In this document: one piece after another, positions 37,669-50,627 of the stretch
How the letters are laid out: the number at the start of each line of letters is the position of its first letter
How positions within the stretch are numbered: the first letter of the stretch is position 1
Assembly: GCA_008692225.1 (NCBI GenBank)
Contig: VICG01000011.1
Location: 558,001-622,000 of the forward strand
Source of the DNA: Monilinia fructicola
Taxonomy: Eukaryota > Ascomycota > Leotiomycetes > Helotiales > Sclerotiniaceae
Direction: 5' to 3'
Length of the DNA stretch: 64,000 nucleotides
Made by a program: the position numbers and the translations under genes
The notes under the pieces: model-generated
Told to the model about the DNA's origin: nothing
What the model saw: only the letters and a program-made list of their open reading frames with translations
Database searches by the model: none

Positions 37669-38861
37669 ATGTCTATAGATGTCGCTCTACAATCGGTTGC
37701 ATTCTATGTACTATCATGCAGCACTTGCGCCAAGATCAGTCATAGAAGGAAAGCGAAAGCACAAGCCAAACGAGAACGAGTCGAGAAAACATGCCTTGGA
37801 AACTGAAACAACCAGGTCTCTACAGGCATCCTTCACCATTCAATACCAATCCATATTGGACCGAGGAAATTATGATGGGCCCGGGTCCACCGAAAAAGAA
37901 AGGCGACAAGAAGGATAAGAATGGAAGTCAGAGAGGAATCAATACCGCAGGTCAAGGGAGTAGTTATGCGAGTAGTACTGGAATGAGTACGGATACGGGA
38001 AGCAGCCCTACAGTTGTTGAAGAAGGATCACGAATATCGGGGGATGGATGGAATAGGAAACGATATCATCAACGAGAAGATGAAGAACTTTGGGGTCGAG
38101 ATACACATGGACCGGGTCATAGAATTATGGATGCAATCACAAGAGCTTCAGAATCTGCGGGACGAATGTTTGGTGTAGATGGGAAACCTAGTAGTAGACA
38201 AGGATCTGATGGAAATCCAGAGACTTATTATCTTGCGCGAAATCCTCCAGTCAATGACCTCCATCCACCTATTGTCAGTACCGCACCAAGAAGTAGGGAA
38301 GAAACAAGGTGGATGATACAACCACCTCCATCAGCGAAAGTGATGGAGGGGAAGGAGAGAGTGAGTAGCCGAAACCGAGCCGGTAGTCACGGAAGTAGTC
38401 GAAGAGGCACGGAAGGACAACCATTAGGTCGAATTGTTACCGAAAAGCTTATCGATGCCAAAGTACAACGGGGTGAAACACCTTCACAATTGGAAATTCG
38501 ATCCTTCACAAACCGTGGTCAACGTCATGACCGGAATCATAGTTCATCCCCGGAAGCTGCGAGTTCATCAGATGATCATACGACAAGAAGATCCCGCAAA
38601 CCATCACCAATCACCGTACCAAGAGCCTCAAGTAAAAAACCTCGTGGCAAAGCAGAACATATTCCCATACGAGATTCGGAATTAGAAATGCGGGAAACTA
38701 ATGGGGGAAGACCACTTTTATCTACGATTGTTAGCTCGTCCAATATGGTAACCCAGTTACATAGGAGTCAAAGTGTTGATTTACCCTCGAGTACGGATTT
38801 ACCCTTGAGAGAATTAACAAGAACTGCGAGGGGAAATACGAAATTCAACAATGAATGCTAA
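37669..38861 (+). CDS. Conserved filamentous-fungal protein of unknown function, two frame breaks near start
   Basis: The start MSIDVALQSVAFYVLSCSTC has a short hydrophobic segment followed by a basic stretch (HRRKAKAQAKRERVEK), and continues HALETEQPGLYRHPSPFNTN. To read through, one A must be removed at 37786-37789 (A4) and one at 37806-37808 (A3). The corrected CDS is 1,191 nt, or 396 residues. After residue 60 the protein is polar and disordered-looking, rich in Ser, Arg, Gly and Pro. One ordered-looking segment is ELWGRDTHGPGHRIMDAITR. The N-terminal block matches my memory of a protein conserved across filamentous ascomycetes, but I know no function for it. The hydrophobic start could be a signal anchor. 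A pyrimidine-rich leader precedes it. The second part (from 37791) is also open by itself and could be mis-annotated as a complete gene. Confidence 0.65.
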
Positions 38862-40012
38862 GGAGTACAGAGCAGCTACAACTACTGATCCTTTACCGAA
38901 TAGATCGGTCGAAGTTCCTATTCAAACAGGAGAAGAAAAATTGCAAAGACCCAGAACACGTAGAGGGATCTCGTGAAAATGTTGTTTCACAAATCTAGGT
39001 TTCTAGGAGAAAGAGAATGACACACGCATAGCATTACGATAATGCATAACCTGAACCATTAACAGCGTCTATTTCTTATATTTTCTTTCGGGTTGGGAGG
39101 CGGGGGCTCAGAGACCATGTCTCTATTCTCCTGGGTCAAATTCTTTTCTTTTTTTTCTCTTTCTATTTTTTTTTTTTTTTGGTTTAGCATTTTCAATCCA
39201 ATGAATGTTTTGGACTATGGAGTGGAGTTATAAAACTTGGCTTGCGCCTCGGCCCGGGATGGCTAGAGATTGGAATGGAAACAATGGGAACGGAGCATGG
39301 GCCCTTACATTCCTTTGCGTATTGGGGCAAAAAGGCGTTTTTTTCCAATGGTCTTCTGATGGGCTGGCTGGCTTGGTTTCATTGCTTTTGGGCGGTCTGG
39401 TTTGGGGAGGTCAAGGGATGGGCGGGAATGCATGAAATGGCGTGTCTGGATGGGTTTTGATGGAGACGAAATTCATGAATTGGTGTTGTGACTTGCTTGC
39501 CGGGGAAGTTTTGGAAAGTTACGGTGCATGTGTTTGGAGAGAGGAAGGTGGATGAGATGAGGCCAGGAAAACGAGAGAGCAGTGGAGGAATGAAATGGTT
39601 ACTTGGATTTGTATAATAAAATAAAGTAAAAATTGTACGAGTTGGATTGGGTTGAGTTGAGAAGTAGGAAGGAAGTAAGAACGAAAGAAAGAAAGAAAGG
39701 AAGGAGGAGGATAAATGCAGAGAAAATGACAGAATAGGAGAGAATAGGAGAAGCGAATTCAAGTATCTTATACTACATCCCATCCCATCACATAACATCA
39801 CATAACATCACATAACATCACATCCTCAATTTCAATCAATCAATCAATCAACAACTTCCCCTCCCTCACCCACCACCTTTTTATCAAATACCCCCTCTCC
39901 CTCACACACACACATCTAACTACGTATGCGCTCAGATCAATTCTAGCTTTTTTTTTTCTTTTCGAAAAGAGCAGAATTATCGAGATAATTATTAGGTAAT
40001 TGGGTATTATCA

Positions 40013-40050
40013 TTGATTGATTAATTGATTGATTGATTGATTGATTGATT
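40013..40050. repeat. (GATT)n microsatellite
   Basis: About nine copies with one imperfect unit. Confidence 0.85.
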
Positions 40051-40434
40051 ATATCTTTAATTTAATAATGTATATATTTTTATTAAAAAACTAAATCAAA
40101 TATACTATAATATATTATAAGAAAGAAAGAAAAGAAAGAAAGAAAAATCTAATTAAGTAGTATTATTAGAGTATTACTTATATATATATATATATATATA
40201 CGAAGTATGAATTAATTAATCGATTAGAATTACTCGAGTAATTAGATAAATAAATAAATAAACTACTCGAGTAACTAAATAGATAAATAAATAAATAATT
40301 AATTAAAATATATCTAGTTATTTATATCTAAATAATAGAATAGAATAGAATGTTTATCTAGATAGGTATTTATATATATATAGTATTAGTTAGTTATTAT
40401 AAGTATCTAAGTAGATTAATTAATCTTATATATA

Positions 40435-40535
40435 TAAGTAAATAAGTAAATAAGTAAATAAGTAAATAAGTAAATAAGTAAATAAGTAAATAAGTAAATA
40501 AGCAAATAAGTAAATAAGTAAATAAATAAATAAAA
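40435..40535. repeat. 8-bp array (AAATAAGT)n
   Basis: About twelve copies of AAATAAGT with one G-to-C variant near 40502, inside an AT-rich block. Confidence 0.9.
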
Positions 40536-41067
40536 GAGAGGAAGAGACGATTTAATTTAATATTACGATATTTATTTACTTATTTACTTATTTATAAATT
40601 AATTATATTTAAATACTTATTATACTATTATATATAATATTATAATACATTTTAAATTCCTATAATTATTATTTTAAAATAAATAAACTACTCTTTTTTT
40701 CCCCTTTTAGAGATATTAAGCTTGTATTCATCTATAGATAATAATACTAAAAATAAATATTAGGCAAATAATACGGCCTACCTATTCGAGTAATGGGAAT
40801 AATTATCATTCCTAAAAAAAAATCGAGCCGAGTGAGTGAGTGGACGCTAAGAGAGAAGTTCCTGCTCTCCTTATTCACTAGTGGTCTTAGATACAAATAG
40901 CCGATTGAAAAGTGGTAACTAAGTAGTAACAGCAAATAGCAAACAGCAAAAAAGCAAGCTGTAAGCGGAGAAACTTTTAAATTATTCGATTGTCTCAATT
41001 TTTCCTAGTTTATCCAATCCATACCCATTTACACACATCTATATCCATCCTTCCATCCTTTCATCAT

Positions 41068-41069
<2 letters not shown>

Positions 41070-41103
<34 letters not shown>
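41070..41103. repeat. (CT)n microsatellite
   Basis: Sixteen to seventeen dinucleotide copies. Confidence 0.9.
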
Positions 41104-41107
<4 letters not shown>

Positions 41108-41901
41108 GCATCCATGGATATCAGAAGAAAAAGAATCAAGAGATGCAGATCCAGGAATAGGGTTGGTCATCGATACTAGATACTAGATACTAGATACGAA
41201 TCCATAAAGCCCAAAAGCTACCCTATCCCCTCCTCCCTCGCCCTCCTATCCCTACCACCCACCCCCACCCCCAAATCCTTCGACACCAGCCACCAGCAAC
41301 CAAGACTCATCAGATCAGACCATCTTATATACAGTACAGTACACGCGACTCTCTACCGCTCCCCGCTCCCCGCTCCCCGCTCCCTCGACCACGCACGCAC
41401 GCACCCATCAAAGATCCTTCCTCCCAAGCCCAATCCACTCCAATCCAATCCAATCCCATTCCAATCCATTCCATGCAATCCGATCCGATCGAGACCAATC
41501 AAGTGAGCCGAACCCAAGCCCATCCAAACAAGAACCGGAAATTTATTGTCCAACCAAGGAATTGCTGGCGGGGAGACAGACTGCCTGCCCGCCAGCCAGA
41601 TGGAGGGAGTGATGCAAAGAAAAGACCGAAAAAAAAGAACAACCAAGAAAATAAAAAAATAGAAAATAAAAAGAGTAAAAAGTAAGAGTGGAAGAAGCAA
41701 CCGGTGAAAGAAACGCCAAACGCTCGTTGTGTATACGGGACGATACCACACCATACATACCATACCATCAGCTATTCAATCCTTGGTCCGTTATCCTTGC
41801 TCCAAGCCATTGATGTATGTATGTATGTATATGTGTATATTATGCAAACTCATCTACCCCCATTCCCTAATTCCATTTTCGCCTACTCCCTTGCTTCCCA
41901 T

Positions 41902-44707
41902 CTATTTCCCATCGGCCATCTTACTACTGGCTCTCTTAATAATGTTCGCGGCTTTCTCCAACATTTTCTTCGCCAATCCCCAATCGCCCACTTCAACCGC
42001 GTCACGAATAGCAGGGAAATAAGCCTCTTCATATCCAGACCAAAGTTGTGGGCCGAAGATGACATGTTTGAATTGTGTTCTATTTGGGATCTGTTGAGAA
42101 AGAGCTGTTAGTAAATGATTTTAAATGAATCTGACTGGTGTGAAGATGGGAGATGTAAAAAGATGAGACAATGTTGAAAACCATGACAGAAATCGACATA
42201 ATAATCGCACCGAGGTGATCTAGGGTGCATAAATCACAGAAACCCAAGGGGGAAAAATGGAAAAAAACCTACACCACCACCCTCTTCCAAATCCAACAAA
42301 TGAGTTTCAAAATTAGCCATCCTAGTATTATGACTCTTCCTATGTGAAGCCAACCCAGGACTTTCAAACCCACCACTCGCCAATACCAATCCATCCCACT
42401 CTAATTCAAATTTCTCAAATCTTCTCGAGTCCTGGGCAAACTGCAATGCAGCCTCTCTTAACGGTTCCGTGGTCCAAGGTATACTACCCGCTTGATTAGG
42501 ACCTTTGCTATCGGCCCAATTTTCCAGATCCATGACCCATTTTGGTGACAGATGCGGAATAAGCTCTGATGTCGAAAGGAAGAACTGCACGATCACAGAA
42601 TTCAAGAATGAGAAGGGCCCAAACTTGAGCAAGGAGCTTGTGGTAGCGGAAGTCTGGATCACCCTGGCTGGCCATCCCATTCAAAATTATCATATGCAGA
42701 ATGATATGGATATACGGGACCTTCGAACCCAAAATCAAGAGAAGAAGTTTCCTGCCATATCTTGAAAAGCAACATAATCACTTCCAGCTCCCAGGGCCAT
42801 CCAATTGAGCACCTCTTTCATCCCCACAATTGCCGTAGAGTGGCGTTTCGGTAGGGATCGGTCGTGCGATCTAAGACTCGAAGGAGAGCCTTTTTGAAAA
42901 TGGGGCTACCCGCTGCTCTGAATTTATTGCCACCAACTCCTACATCAACATTAAGGTAGACAAATGCATCTTTTCGCAATTTTTCCATGTTCTTTTCGAC
43001 ATGTTCGGTAGATCCGATAAGATTATATTCTTCACCATCCCAAGAAGCAAATTCAATTGTACGTTGTGGGCGCCAACCTCGAGAAACAAGGTCACCAAAG
43101 ATATGCATAACTTCAAGAAATACCGCGGTTCCTGAACCAGGATCTGTAGCACCAAAAACCCAAGCATCACGATGATTACCAACAATGATGGATTTTTCCT
43201 TTTGCTCGATGCCAGTGATTTTACCCAAAACATTCCAGATTGGTTGTTGCTCGACTTCATCTTGTTCATTAACAAGATGAACCTTCGGCGTTGAAAGATT
43301 ACCAGTCCAGTATTTAACATCAGGAACTGCACCCGTCCACTCAGGTGGAGACTCGAGTCCGAATCCTTGCATGGACTGCAAAAGTTTCTGAGCATCTCCC
43401 CACGAGATAGGGATACTAGGAATATTAGGCAATCCAGGATTGTTCTCTTTCGATACTCGCTTTGCCCCTTTCACACTTGCCCATCCAGGAGTAAGAACAT
43501 CGCCGACTACCCAACTCATCAAACTGACTGCGCCTCGTTGAACCCCATCTTTAGGCATATATCTACCGTTGGGGGCTGTATCACCTAACGTAAATCCATC
43601 ATCGGCGGGGTCACTGTACATTATCACAGCTTTGAAACCCCAAGCTTCCGCAGCCTTAACCTTGAGAGCTCTATCCCCTTGAGTACCATAATATCTGACC
43701 AGAGCAATTGCCCCTCTCGTATCCATTCCACTATCGTAAAAACGTTTGTAATCAGCCCGCGATCCGTAATTGCAGTACATTAGTGGTCCTGTAACATCCC
43801 CGGCCTTGGAATGACCATGGAAGACCGGTGTTTGCTGTCTCGGTGGATTCGTATAGAGTTGCGGCTCATCTATCTTCGCCTGCCACACCGGCTTTCCGTC
43901 TTCCCCAAGCAATTCAATCTTTCTCCCTCCCTCCTTTGGATAATTCAGGTAAACCCCATATTCATCCATCTTGACATCCTCCAAATTATTCTTCACCATA
44001 AGCTCCTGCACAATCTCCGCCAAGATGTAATCTCCCTCCGTACCCGCCAAATGATCCGTCTCTGTAATTCTGTTCATCCACCTTACAATTCTCTCTTCCG
44101 AAGCACTCTCCTGCACGAAGATCCTCACACTTTCCGCAGGGAACATCTGTCCTCCAATCCTATTTGCCGCATTTGAGAAAAGGTCGCTCATAAACAACAA
44201 ATAAACCACCGCCATAACTAAGAGGATGGCAAATATCCTCCCAATGATGATACAGAAATTTGCATCGATCTTCGGCCATCCAATCCGGCGAATCCATGGC
44301 AAGTGCGAGGTTAACGATGCAGAGAGGCTGGATATGCGTTTCCCCCACGACGATTGTGAAGTATGCGGATCTTGGATTTCCATCTCCTCTATCTCCCTGC
44401 GCACCTCATCATCATCTTCACTTTCGCGCTCGCCACGTTGATTCAGAAACGTATCTCGTTCCATACTCCCTCGATTGGAAATGCCATCTTCGGTAGGAGG
44501 GGGCCGATAGCCAGCTCTACGAGTAGGAACTGGAATTCTTGCTCCGGGATCATGCCCTAAAAGACCTTCTCGTTCGGCGGGATGTGCGGGTTCGTTTGAG
44601 GAATCGGAGCGGGGTGTTAGAGGTGTTGAGCCTTGAGAAGATTCGCCGATTGCTTCGGAATATGTGGGAATTGGTAGCGCTTCGTAAAGATGCTTTTCGT
44701 CAGGCAT
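41902..44707 (-). CDS. M28 metallopeptidase, glutamate carboxypeptidase II / transferrin-receptor / Vps70 type, frame broken
   Basis: Type II membrane protein of the PSMA/TfR family, in fungi represented by Vps70, Tre1 and Tre2 of the vacuole/endosome. The model is complement(join(41902..42090,42273..44707)). The cytosolic N-terminus is about 150 residues, with a LPIPTYSEA motif and acidic stretches. One membrane helix follows (IIIGRIFAILLVMAVVYLLF), then a PA domain (GALVRYYGTQGD-type segment), then the peptidase core. The zinc ligands and catalytic acid look intact: GNHRDAWVFGATDPGSG, SWDGEEYNLIGSTEH, NVDVGVGG, and PYHSAYDNFEW after frame repair. The TfR dimerisation domain ends MADGK. Frame breaks cluster at 42822-42825 (G4, probably one short), 42748-42750, 42676-42678 and 42540-42543 (each one base long). 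Correction gives 874 codons. VPS35 lies upstream on the same strand. Confidence 0.88.
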
Positions 44708-45799
44708 TGTGAAGTTTGTGCCAGTTCTTTAGGTGTAGATGGTAGGAGTACCACTTCTCTTGGTGGTTTGATGTTTGGGTGCTTGCGAATCTCCAAGGTT
44801 GCGAATACGAACGCCGTGGGGATGCTGTAGACAATGAACAACGTTTGGTTGACAGATTGATATCAATATCCTTGGTGAATAGCTTCAATTGATTAGATTG
44901 AACTTTAATGGCTCTTATTCGATATTCAGGCCAGCTGTCATTTAACCTTCATTGGACATTCTAAAGCTCCCAGGGCTAGATGAGTTTCAAAAAGTATTGT
45001 TGATTTTCTTTCGTGGCTTGAAAGCATCAATGTTCGAAGTCGATGGGTTGGTTATCTGCAAGTCTGCGACACAACCGATAATCACGGACGGACCTGGATT
45101 CGCGTCCTTTGGAAACTTAACTCCCCCTGTCAAAAACCGGATCTGCAAAAGCACGGGAGAGGAGTAGAAGTTGTACCATGAAACAATATATGTTACGAAC
45201 TACTGGGTAGTATTGTGTCTAGTATACGAGGAAGAGTCATTGAGAATCACAATGAGTATATGGATGAGTTAGGTATCTAGCTAGACCTTTCAATCCGATT
45301 TCTGTGCGAATTACCCTCAATTGCAAGTTATGAGAAGAAGTGTTTGCATGTGTATGGCGGATGGGTATATATCTACATATGTATCTATCTATATCTATGC
45401 AAATACCTATAGATATGTCACCCTCTTCCAAGCTGCACATAGCTTTCACATAGTTGCATCTCGAGTTTCAACACCATCCAAGTATTCGCTGCGCTTGTTC
45501 AGATCTATTTCAACTATCATCTCTGCTTACATAGCCTATAGCTATCCCTATCAATTAAATCAACCCATCACTGCTTTGCCTGATACGAGCCAAGTCAAAT
45601 CTAAATACATTCGCTGCATTATTTTGGTCTTCGTAAACGTAAGTGCTGGCTTCCGAAAATATTATACCCAGGATAACTCTCTTCTTTAGTTTCCCTCAAA
45701 GCAAAACCCCAAGCCATCTCACATAATTTACATCGAGTATGATCCATCCCATGTTCTTAGGACGCTAATAATAAAAGGAGAAATGGCATCGCATCTGAT
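44708..45799. other. Intergenic between the M28 peptidase and VPS35
   Basis: Promoter of the peptidase gene and 3' flank of VPS35. Short tetranucleotide-like ATAT/CTAT tracts lie near 45370-45420. No gene is supported. Confidence 0.4.
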
Positions 45800-48698
45800 C
45801 TACGGTGCAGCAGCTGTTACAACACCTTCATAGTTACGAGAAGTAATGTTTTCCAAAGTACGTTCGAAATGCTTTCTTGGTTCGGTTATTGTGGCCGAAT
45901 CCTGATTGCCTTGGAGGTTTGAATGGATCAATTCAATGAGGCCATTGAGATACTTGGTGGTGACCTGTCGATATACGTTAGACTTGAGCATTGGTAAAAA
46001 TGTGTGTCGAAAAGGAGCACTTACCGCTTCATTCTCTTGCTCGAAGTAGTAGACATAACGATTAAGAATCTCAACAAACAGTTCCACTGAAACAGCAGTG
46101 TCCATACAAGCATCTGCAACACGAAGTGCACGTTGAAGGCACTCAAGGACACGCTTTCCGTCACGATAGAGCTAGGCCATGTTAGCTCTTATCCAATATG
46201 TAATGTTTGTTACAGAAAACTTCACATTCTTCTCATCCGTCTCCCCCCTTGCTGCGATAGGCACGGCCCACCAAAGATGACTCGCTAAGAAAACAGCACG
46301 ACATTGATCGGGCTTCTTCAACAGCTTACTGCCATGTAGAGCACACTTAGTAATAAGTGTATCGTAGTTTTCTTTGTTGAAATTTCGTGTTTCGTGTAGA
46401 GCAGATGCAATAACGCAAACTGCTTGAAATTGTGCTCTAGAATCGCTTATGCTTTCCTCATATATAGTAAATGCTTGAGCAAAAAATTCGTAGCTAACTT
46501 CCTCAAAGTTTGTCTGATCAGCGATTTGACCACAAGCCACGAATAACCTCAAACAATGTTCCGCAGATCCAGACACTCGCGTATACATAGTTGAGAGAGT
46601 TGAATGCATGAATTTGAAGAGAGCTGATATTTGTGACTCCCAATTATCATCATAATGTTCCCTGGCTTTGAATCGTCTTGCAAGTTTCATTGCCGATGTT
46701 ATGAGAGCTGGCGTGGTAAATTTCACCACGCTCATTACCCTCCGAGTAAGCCGCCTTGGTGATTTGTAGAAGCTTAAACTGTGTATCATTGTCATCACTA
46801 TGGATTAGATGGACGATTCGCGATAACCAGCCCTGCTCTTCTATCGTTTCCTCGGTCTCCAAGGATTTGCGCTGCACTCCGGCATAATTTGCAGGATTTT
46901 GAGATCCTTCTTTAATCAAAACCTTGAGAACTTCGAGCACTCCCTCCAGTGAAGCCACAGTAGAAATTTTGGTAGAGTTGCTCTGCAGAGTGCGAGCTAC
47001 TTCACCAGCAACAGCTCGACGTGTTGGATATATTTGAAGTTGTAGTAATGGGATATAAGTTGGGAGAGACAAGGCGGTGAAAATAGACGCGTAAGAAGTG
47101 ATAGGCGTTAATAGTAAGTTTAGGATGTTTTTCTGTGCCTCGGGGAATGCAATTCAGGAGTATTGGCATATGCCCTAACTCTATCCGATGCATAATCAAG
47201 AACCTGATCAACATAGTCTAGACGATCCGGATGAACTTTGAGTGCCAGGTTGACTAATGATACGAGCAATGCCAAGGTATCTTGTACAGACAAGCGCTGG
47301 GAAGCAACAAGGTGCATTACTTGATCAAAGAAGATCTCATAAAGCTTGATGCTGTCAGGAACGGCATTTGGCTTATCGTTCGTAACATCCTTGTTAACCG
47401 TTTCAGCTGTAGATTGCGTCTCAACCTCTGTTGGAGCAACACTAAGGCTATCTTCATTTTCTTCCTTGGGTTTTGCGTCTGAGCTGGCTCCATTGGTCTC
47501 CGTTGAAGAGGGATTGCCATTTGACTCCGAGGACTCTGGTACTGGAGTTGATTCTGGCTGTGAGTCCACAGCCTTACTCTCCTTGTTTAATCGAGTGGCT
47601 TCGAGTAATTTAGTGACCGCCTCTTGTTCTGACTTCTCACGATCCACTCCGGAACTCGACTCTGACTCTCGAGCAGCATATGCGGAAAGCCTGTCCATCA
47701 TTGCAATAACGATAACTTTCATATTAACATGGGGGTTCAACCTTGACACAGCTGCTAAGAATTGATCCAGGGTGTGTAGGTGGTATTCGTCCGGAAAGAC
47801 TTGTGTGATTACTTCAAGCAAATATTCTTGGGCTAGAACGTCTCGGCATTGCACTACTTGTTCTAGCAATGGCTGCAGAATAGTGTTCTTGTAAACGTCC
47901 AGATCTACCAATTGACTTAATCGAACCAGATTGCTCCCGACGAGTAATTGGAGCTCTTTCCTTTCCTGTGTTCTCATTTCTCGTTCTCTAGAGTGGCCTT
48001 GATGTTGTAGTCGTACCCAGAGCTTGTTCATTTCCACAAAATTCGTTAGAACAAAACTTATTAGAATCCGTCAAATTTCCTTCTGGTCCATCACCATCGC
48101 CTTGAGGTAAGTGTTCGCGAGCTTGCCCAGAAAGGTAATATCTGAGAAACAAGCCTCTTGTTGGATGTTGTACTCCACGGCTCATTTCCATCATATCCTT
48201 CATTATCTCCTTCACCGGTGCTTCTGGTACACTCATATAGACTGTACCGACTGTCACCATTAAGTAAAGCCGGGGCACGATGTTACCTGCATATTGGACA
48301 AGCTCGTAGAGGTCGGCGAGATGATGCGTGGGATGAGAATCTTTGAGATGAGAGGATAGGTGTCGCAAAGCGTCAAATACTGCCATGTATAACTCATAAT
48401 ACTGTTTTCGGTCCTAAACTGCTCGTTCTAAGTTCGGAAACGAGTGTTGAGCTGGATTTCGGAACAAACTAATCAGCACAAGACAATCTCGCAAGGCGCA
48501 TGAATTATAGTCGTCGCAATCACATAATCCGACAGAAACAGGCCTATCGTCATTCACATACCTGCATTTCAGGGCATCCATAAGCTTCCCGGGACTTTCT
48601 AAACATCGTCGCATAAGTTGTGTCTGTTGGCGAACAACATTCAAAGCATCTTCAAGGAGTCTTGCCTGATCCTCCACGACTTGAGGTGGAGAAGCCAT
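45800..48698 (-). CDS. VPS35: Vps35, retromer core subunit, frame broken
   Basis: Cargo-recognition scaffold of retromer (with Vps26 and Vps29), which returns receptors from endosomes to the Golgi. The model complement(join(45800..45964,46025..46171,46226..48451,48562..48698)) starts [20 protein letters not shown]. The Vps26-binding PRLYLM motif is intact within [16 protein letters not shown]. The rest is an all-helical solenoid, with [15 protein letters not shown], then a Ser/Glu-rich insert (near 47400-47620) usual in filamentous fungi. The C-terminal Vps29-binding part has [16 protein letters not shown]. The frame is broken by one extra base at 48405-48408 (T4 on +), one extra at 48053-48056 (A4), one missing at 47142-47145 (G4), and one extra at 46726-46727. 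Correcting these gives exactly 891 codons (890 residues), the normal length. Loss of Vps35 would be a severe defect, so assembly error is likely. Confidence 0.95.
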
Positions 48699-49583
48699 TA
48701 TGGCAGACTTTCAGGGACAGTTGCTTGCGCAGTAGCAGATTTCCGTAGCTCAAGCAAGATATAAAAGAGGAATGGTGGAAGGATTAATGTGAATGCTGTA
48801 GCTCTTTAGTCGTATGAGATTGAAATATGATTAACTGGTTATGACCAAGTTCCGGGGGGAGGAACGCTAAGCCTCCCCCAAGTACAATTGATTGTTGACA
48901 AGGATTACAATTCTCGGAGAATAAGTTTATCCGAACTCCGAACGTGTCCCTCTGTATATCGGATCCATTTGATCGACGTCTTCCAAGATTACTTTGAGTA
49001 CATCAACTAGATAGTTTTACTCTATCAGCCAGAGTTTTCGAAGGTGTTCCTGAAAGCTCTCATCATATCAATCAATCAGATCATCACCCTATGCGTTTAT
49101 TATATTCGAACGGTGACCAAGTGCGATGGTAGATATAGTAAGAACCTTTGCTTCTTGATTATTTTCATTAACTATTTTGGACCTGACGCCGGGTCCATGG
49201 CTATTCATTTAACATTATTTCGTCGCATTCCTCTTAACCCCTCCCCCAAAATACAACAATGATATAAGAAGGCCAGGTCACCAGCTCTTGGTACCTTGAA
49301 CCCGTTTGATCCCACAACTCCGAACTAAAATATTATTACCCCCTACCGAAATCTGTATATTAAAAACGAATCCGAGCATTCATCTTCTGAATCACGCTAG
49401 CTCAGATCATAGGCTTGGTGTCAAACCTAACGTCTCAAATACTAGGTTGGGAAATGCAGTGATTCCATTATGAGAATTCCATTATGGTTTGTCAAATGTA
49501 TCCCTTGTGAAATGATGGCATCTTCCAAAATTTAGCCGCTTCGACGAAAAATTGAAGATTCAATTCGATTAACTCGACATTGC
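48699..49583. other. Intergenic, no gene seen
   Basis: Upstream of VPS35 and downstream of the Ser/Thr-rich protein gene. I see no open frame with family resemblance. Confidence 0.4.
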
Positions 49584-50627
49584 TCACCTTCTTGGAATGG
49601 CAGTTGTAGAATTCCAAGAAGGATAGCTAGTATGCCACTGTCCATTGTCATTTGAAGTAACAGGCGTTACCGGCGAAAGAGTGGTAGTGGATACACTTGA
49701 TGGTACTTCCGTGTAGGAAGTAAGCCATGACAACGAAAAGGTAGTGAGTGGATATGGGATAGATGATGTTTCATCGGTACAAGTGCTTGAAGATACGTCG
49801 TTGGTCGAGGTTGAACTAGCTACTTGGGAAAAGTAGGAGCTAGTGGCGCTGATAAGACTTTCAGATGGCAGCGAGGAGGATGACAAACTAGTCGAGGAAG
49901 ATGCGATAGTACCTGGCGCACTGGAAGACCTGGAAGAATTGAAAGATGTTGAAGGCAACACTGTTGGAGGCGCGGTTGAAGTTGGTGTGGATTTTGTGGA
50001 AGGTTTGGGTGATGCAGATGGTCTGATTGTTGTTGGAGATGCAGACAGGGAAGATGAAGACGGGCTTGGTGATGATTTAGATGAATATGAAGATGCCGAA
50101 GCACTCGATATATTGGTCGTTGAATTGGTGGCGACTGTTCGTGAAGAGGTTGATATGGATGTGGAAGTCGAGGGGCTTGTGTGTGTTGAAGTCTTTTTTG
50201 ATGAGGAGGATGAAGGGGAGGAGGAGAATGAGGATGGAGATGAAGATGATGACTGAGAAACAGTCACTGGAACAGTAACGTCGACGATTGAATAACTGAC
50301 GCTAGTAACCGTTGTGGGGGATGGTGTAATTGTGATTAAAACAGTCTCTGTTGTATCAGAACCCTTGACGGTCTGAGTTGAAATTATATAATTTGTGGTC
50401 GCTGGCAATGTTGTAGCACTGGTAACTGTTTCTATAACAGTAGTTGCGGCTTGTCCATTCCCACTACTTGTGGATGTTGAACCCCCATCTACATTTACAA
50501 CAGAATACGTAGCCCTCTTCACATGTTCCACCCAGACAGCATCTTTCTGGGCAAACGGAAGCCCTGATGCGAAGAAAAAGATTGATGATAGCACAAAGAG
50601 AGTGGAACTGGAAGTATTGAGACGCAT
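49584..50627 (-). CDS. Secreted Ser/Thr-rich (mucin-like) protein
   Basis: A single exon of 347 residues. The N-terminal signal peptide is LFVLSSIFFFASGLPFA. A KR dibasic site follows in EHVKRATYSV, suggesting Kex2 cleavage. The rest is dominated by Ser and Thr with Pro, expected to be heavily O-glycosylated. Four NST/NTT/NIS sequons occur around the middle, and a short Cys-bearing part (SSTCTDETSS) is near the C-terminus. No C-terminal hydrophobic tail is present (it ends STTAIPRR), so it is not an obvious GPI protein. Probably a cell-wall or secreted protein; no enzyme domain is seen. It has no close functional neighbour. Confidence 0.75.
   Translation of the reverse strand: MRLNTSSSTLFVLSSIFFFASGLPFAQKDAVWVEHVKRATYSVVNVDGGSTSTSSGNGQAATTVIETVTSATTLPATTNYIISTQTVKGSDTTETVLITITPSPTTVTSVSYSIVDVTVPVTVSQSSSSSPSSFSSSPSSSSSKKTSTHTSPSTSTSISTSSRTVATNSTTNISSASASSYSSKSSPSPSSSSLSASPTTIRPSASPKPSTKSTPTSTAPPTVLPSTSFNSSRSSSAPGTIASSSTSLSSSSLPSESLISATSSYFSQVASSTSTNDVSSSTCTDETSSIPYPLTTFSLSWLTSYTEVPSSVSTTTLSPVTPVTSNDNGQWHTSYPSWNSTTAIPRR

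Larger units (their letters stand above)
38862..41901. other. Gene-free region with microsatellites and AT-rich block
   Basis: I see no supported gene. It holds homopolymer T tracts near 39168-39180, a CATAACATCA repeat at about 39785-39822, a GATT array, an AT-rich block at about 39960-40760 with an 8-bp array, a CT array, and GC-richer simple tracts near 41340-41480. Confidence 0.5.

Noticed and set aside
49843..50256. 137-codon + strand acidic ORF
   Set aside because: Antisense shadow of the Ser/Thr-rich secreted protein; Ser codons read as Glu/Asp on the other strand.
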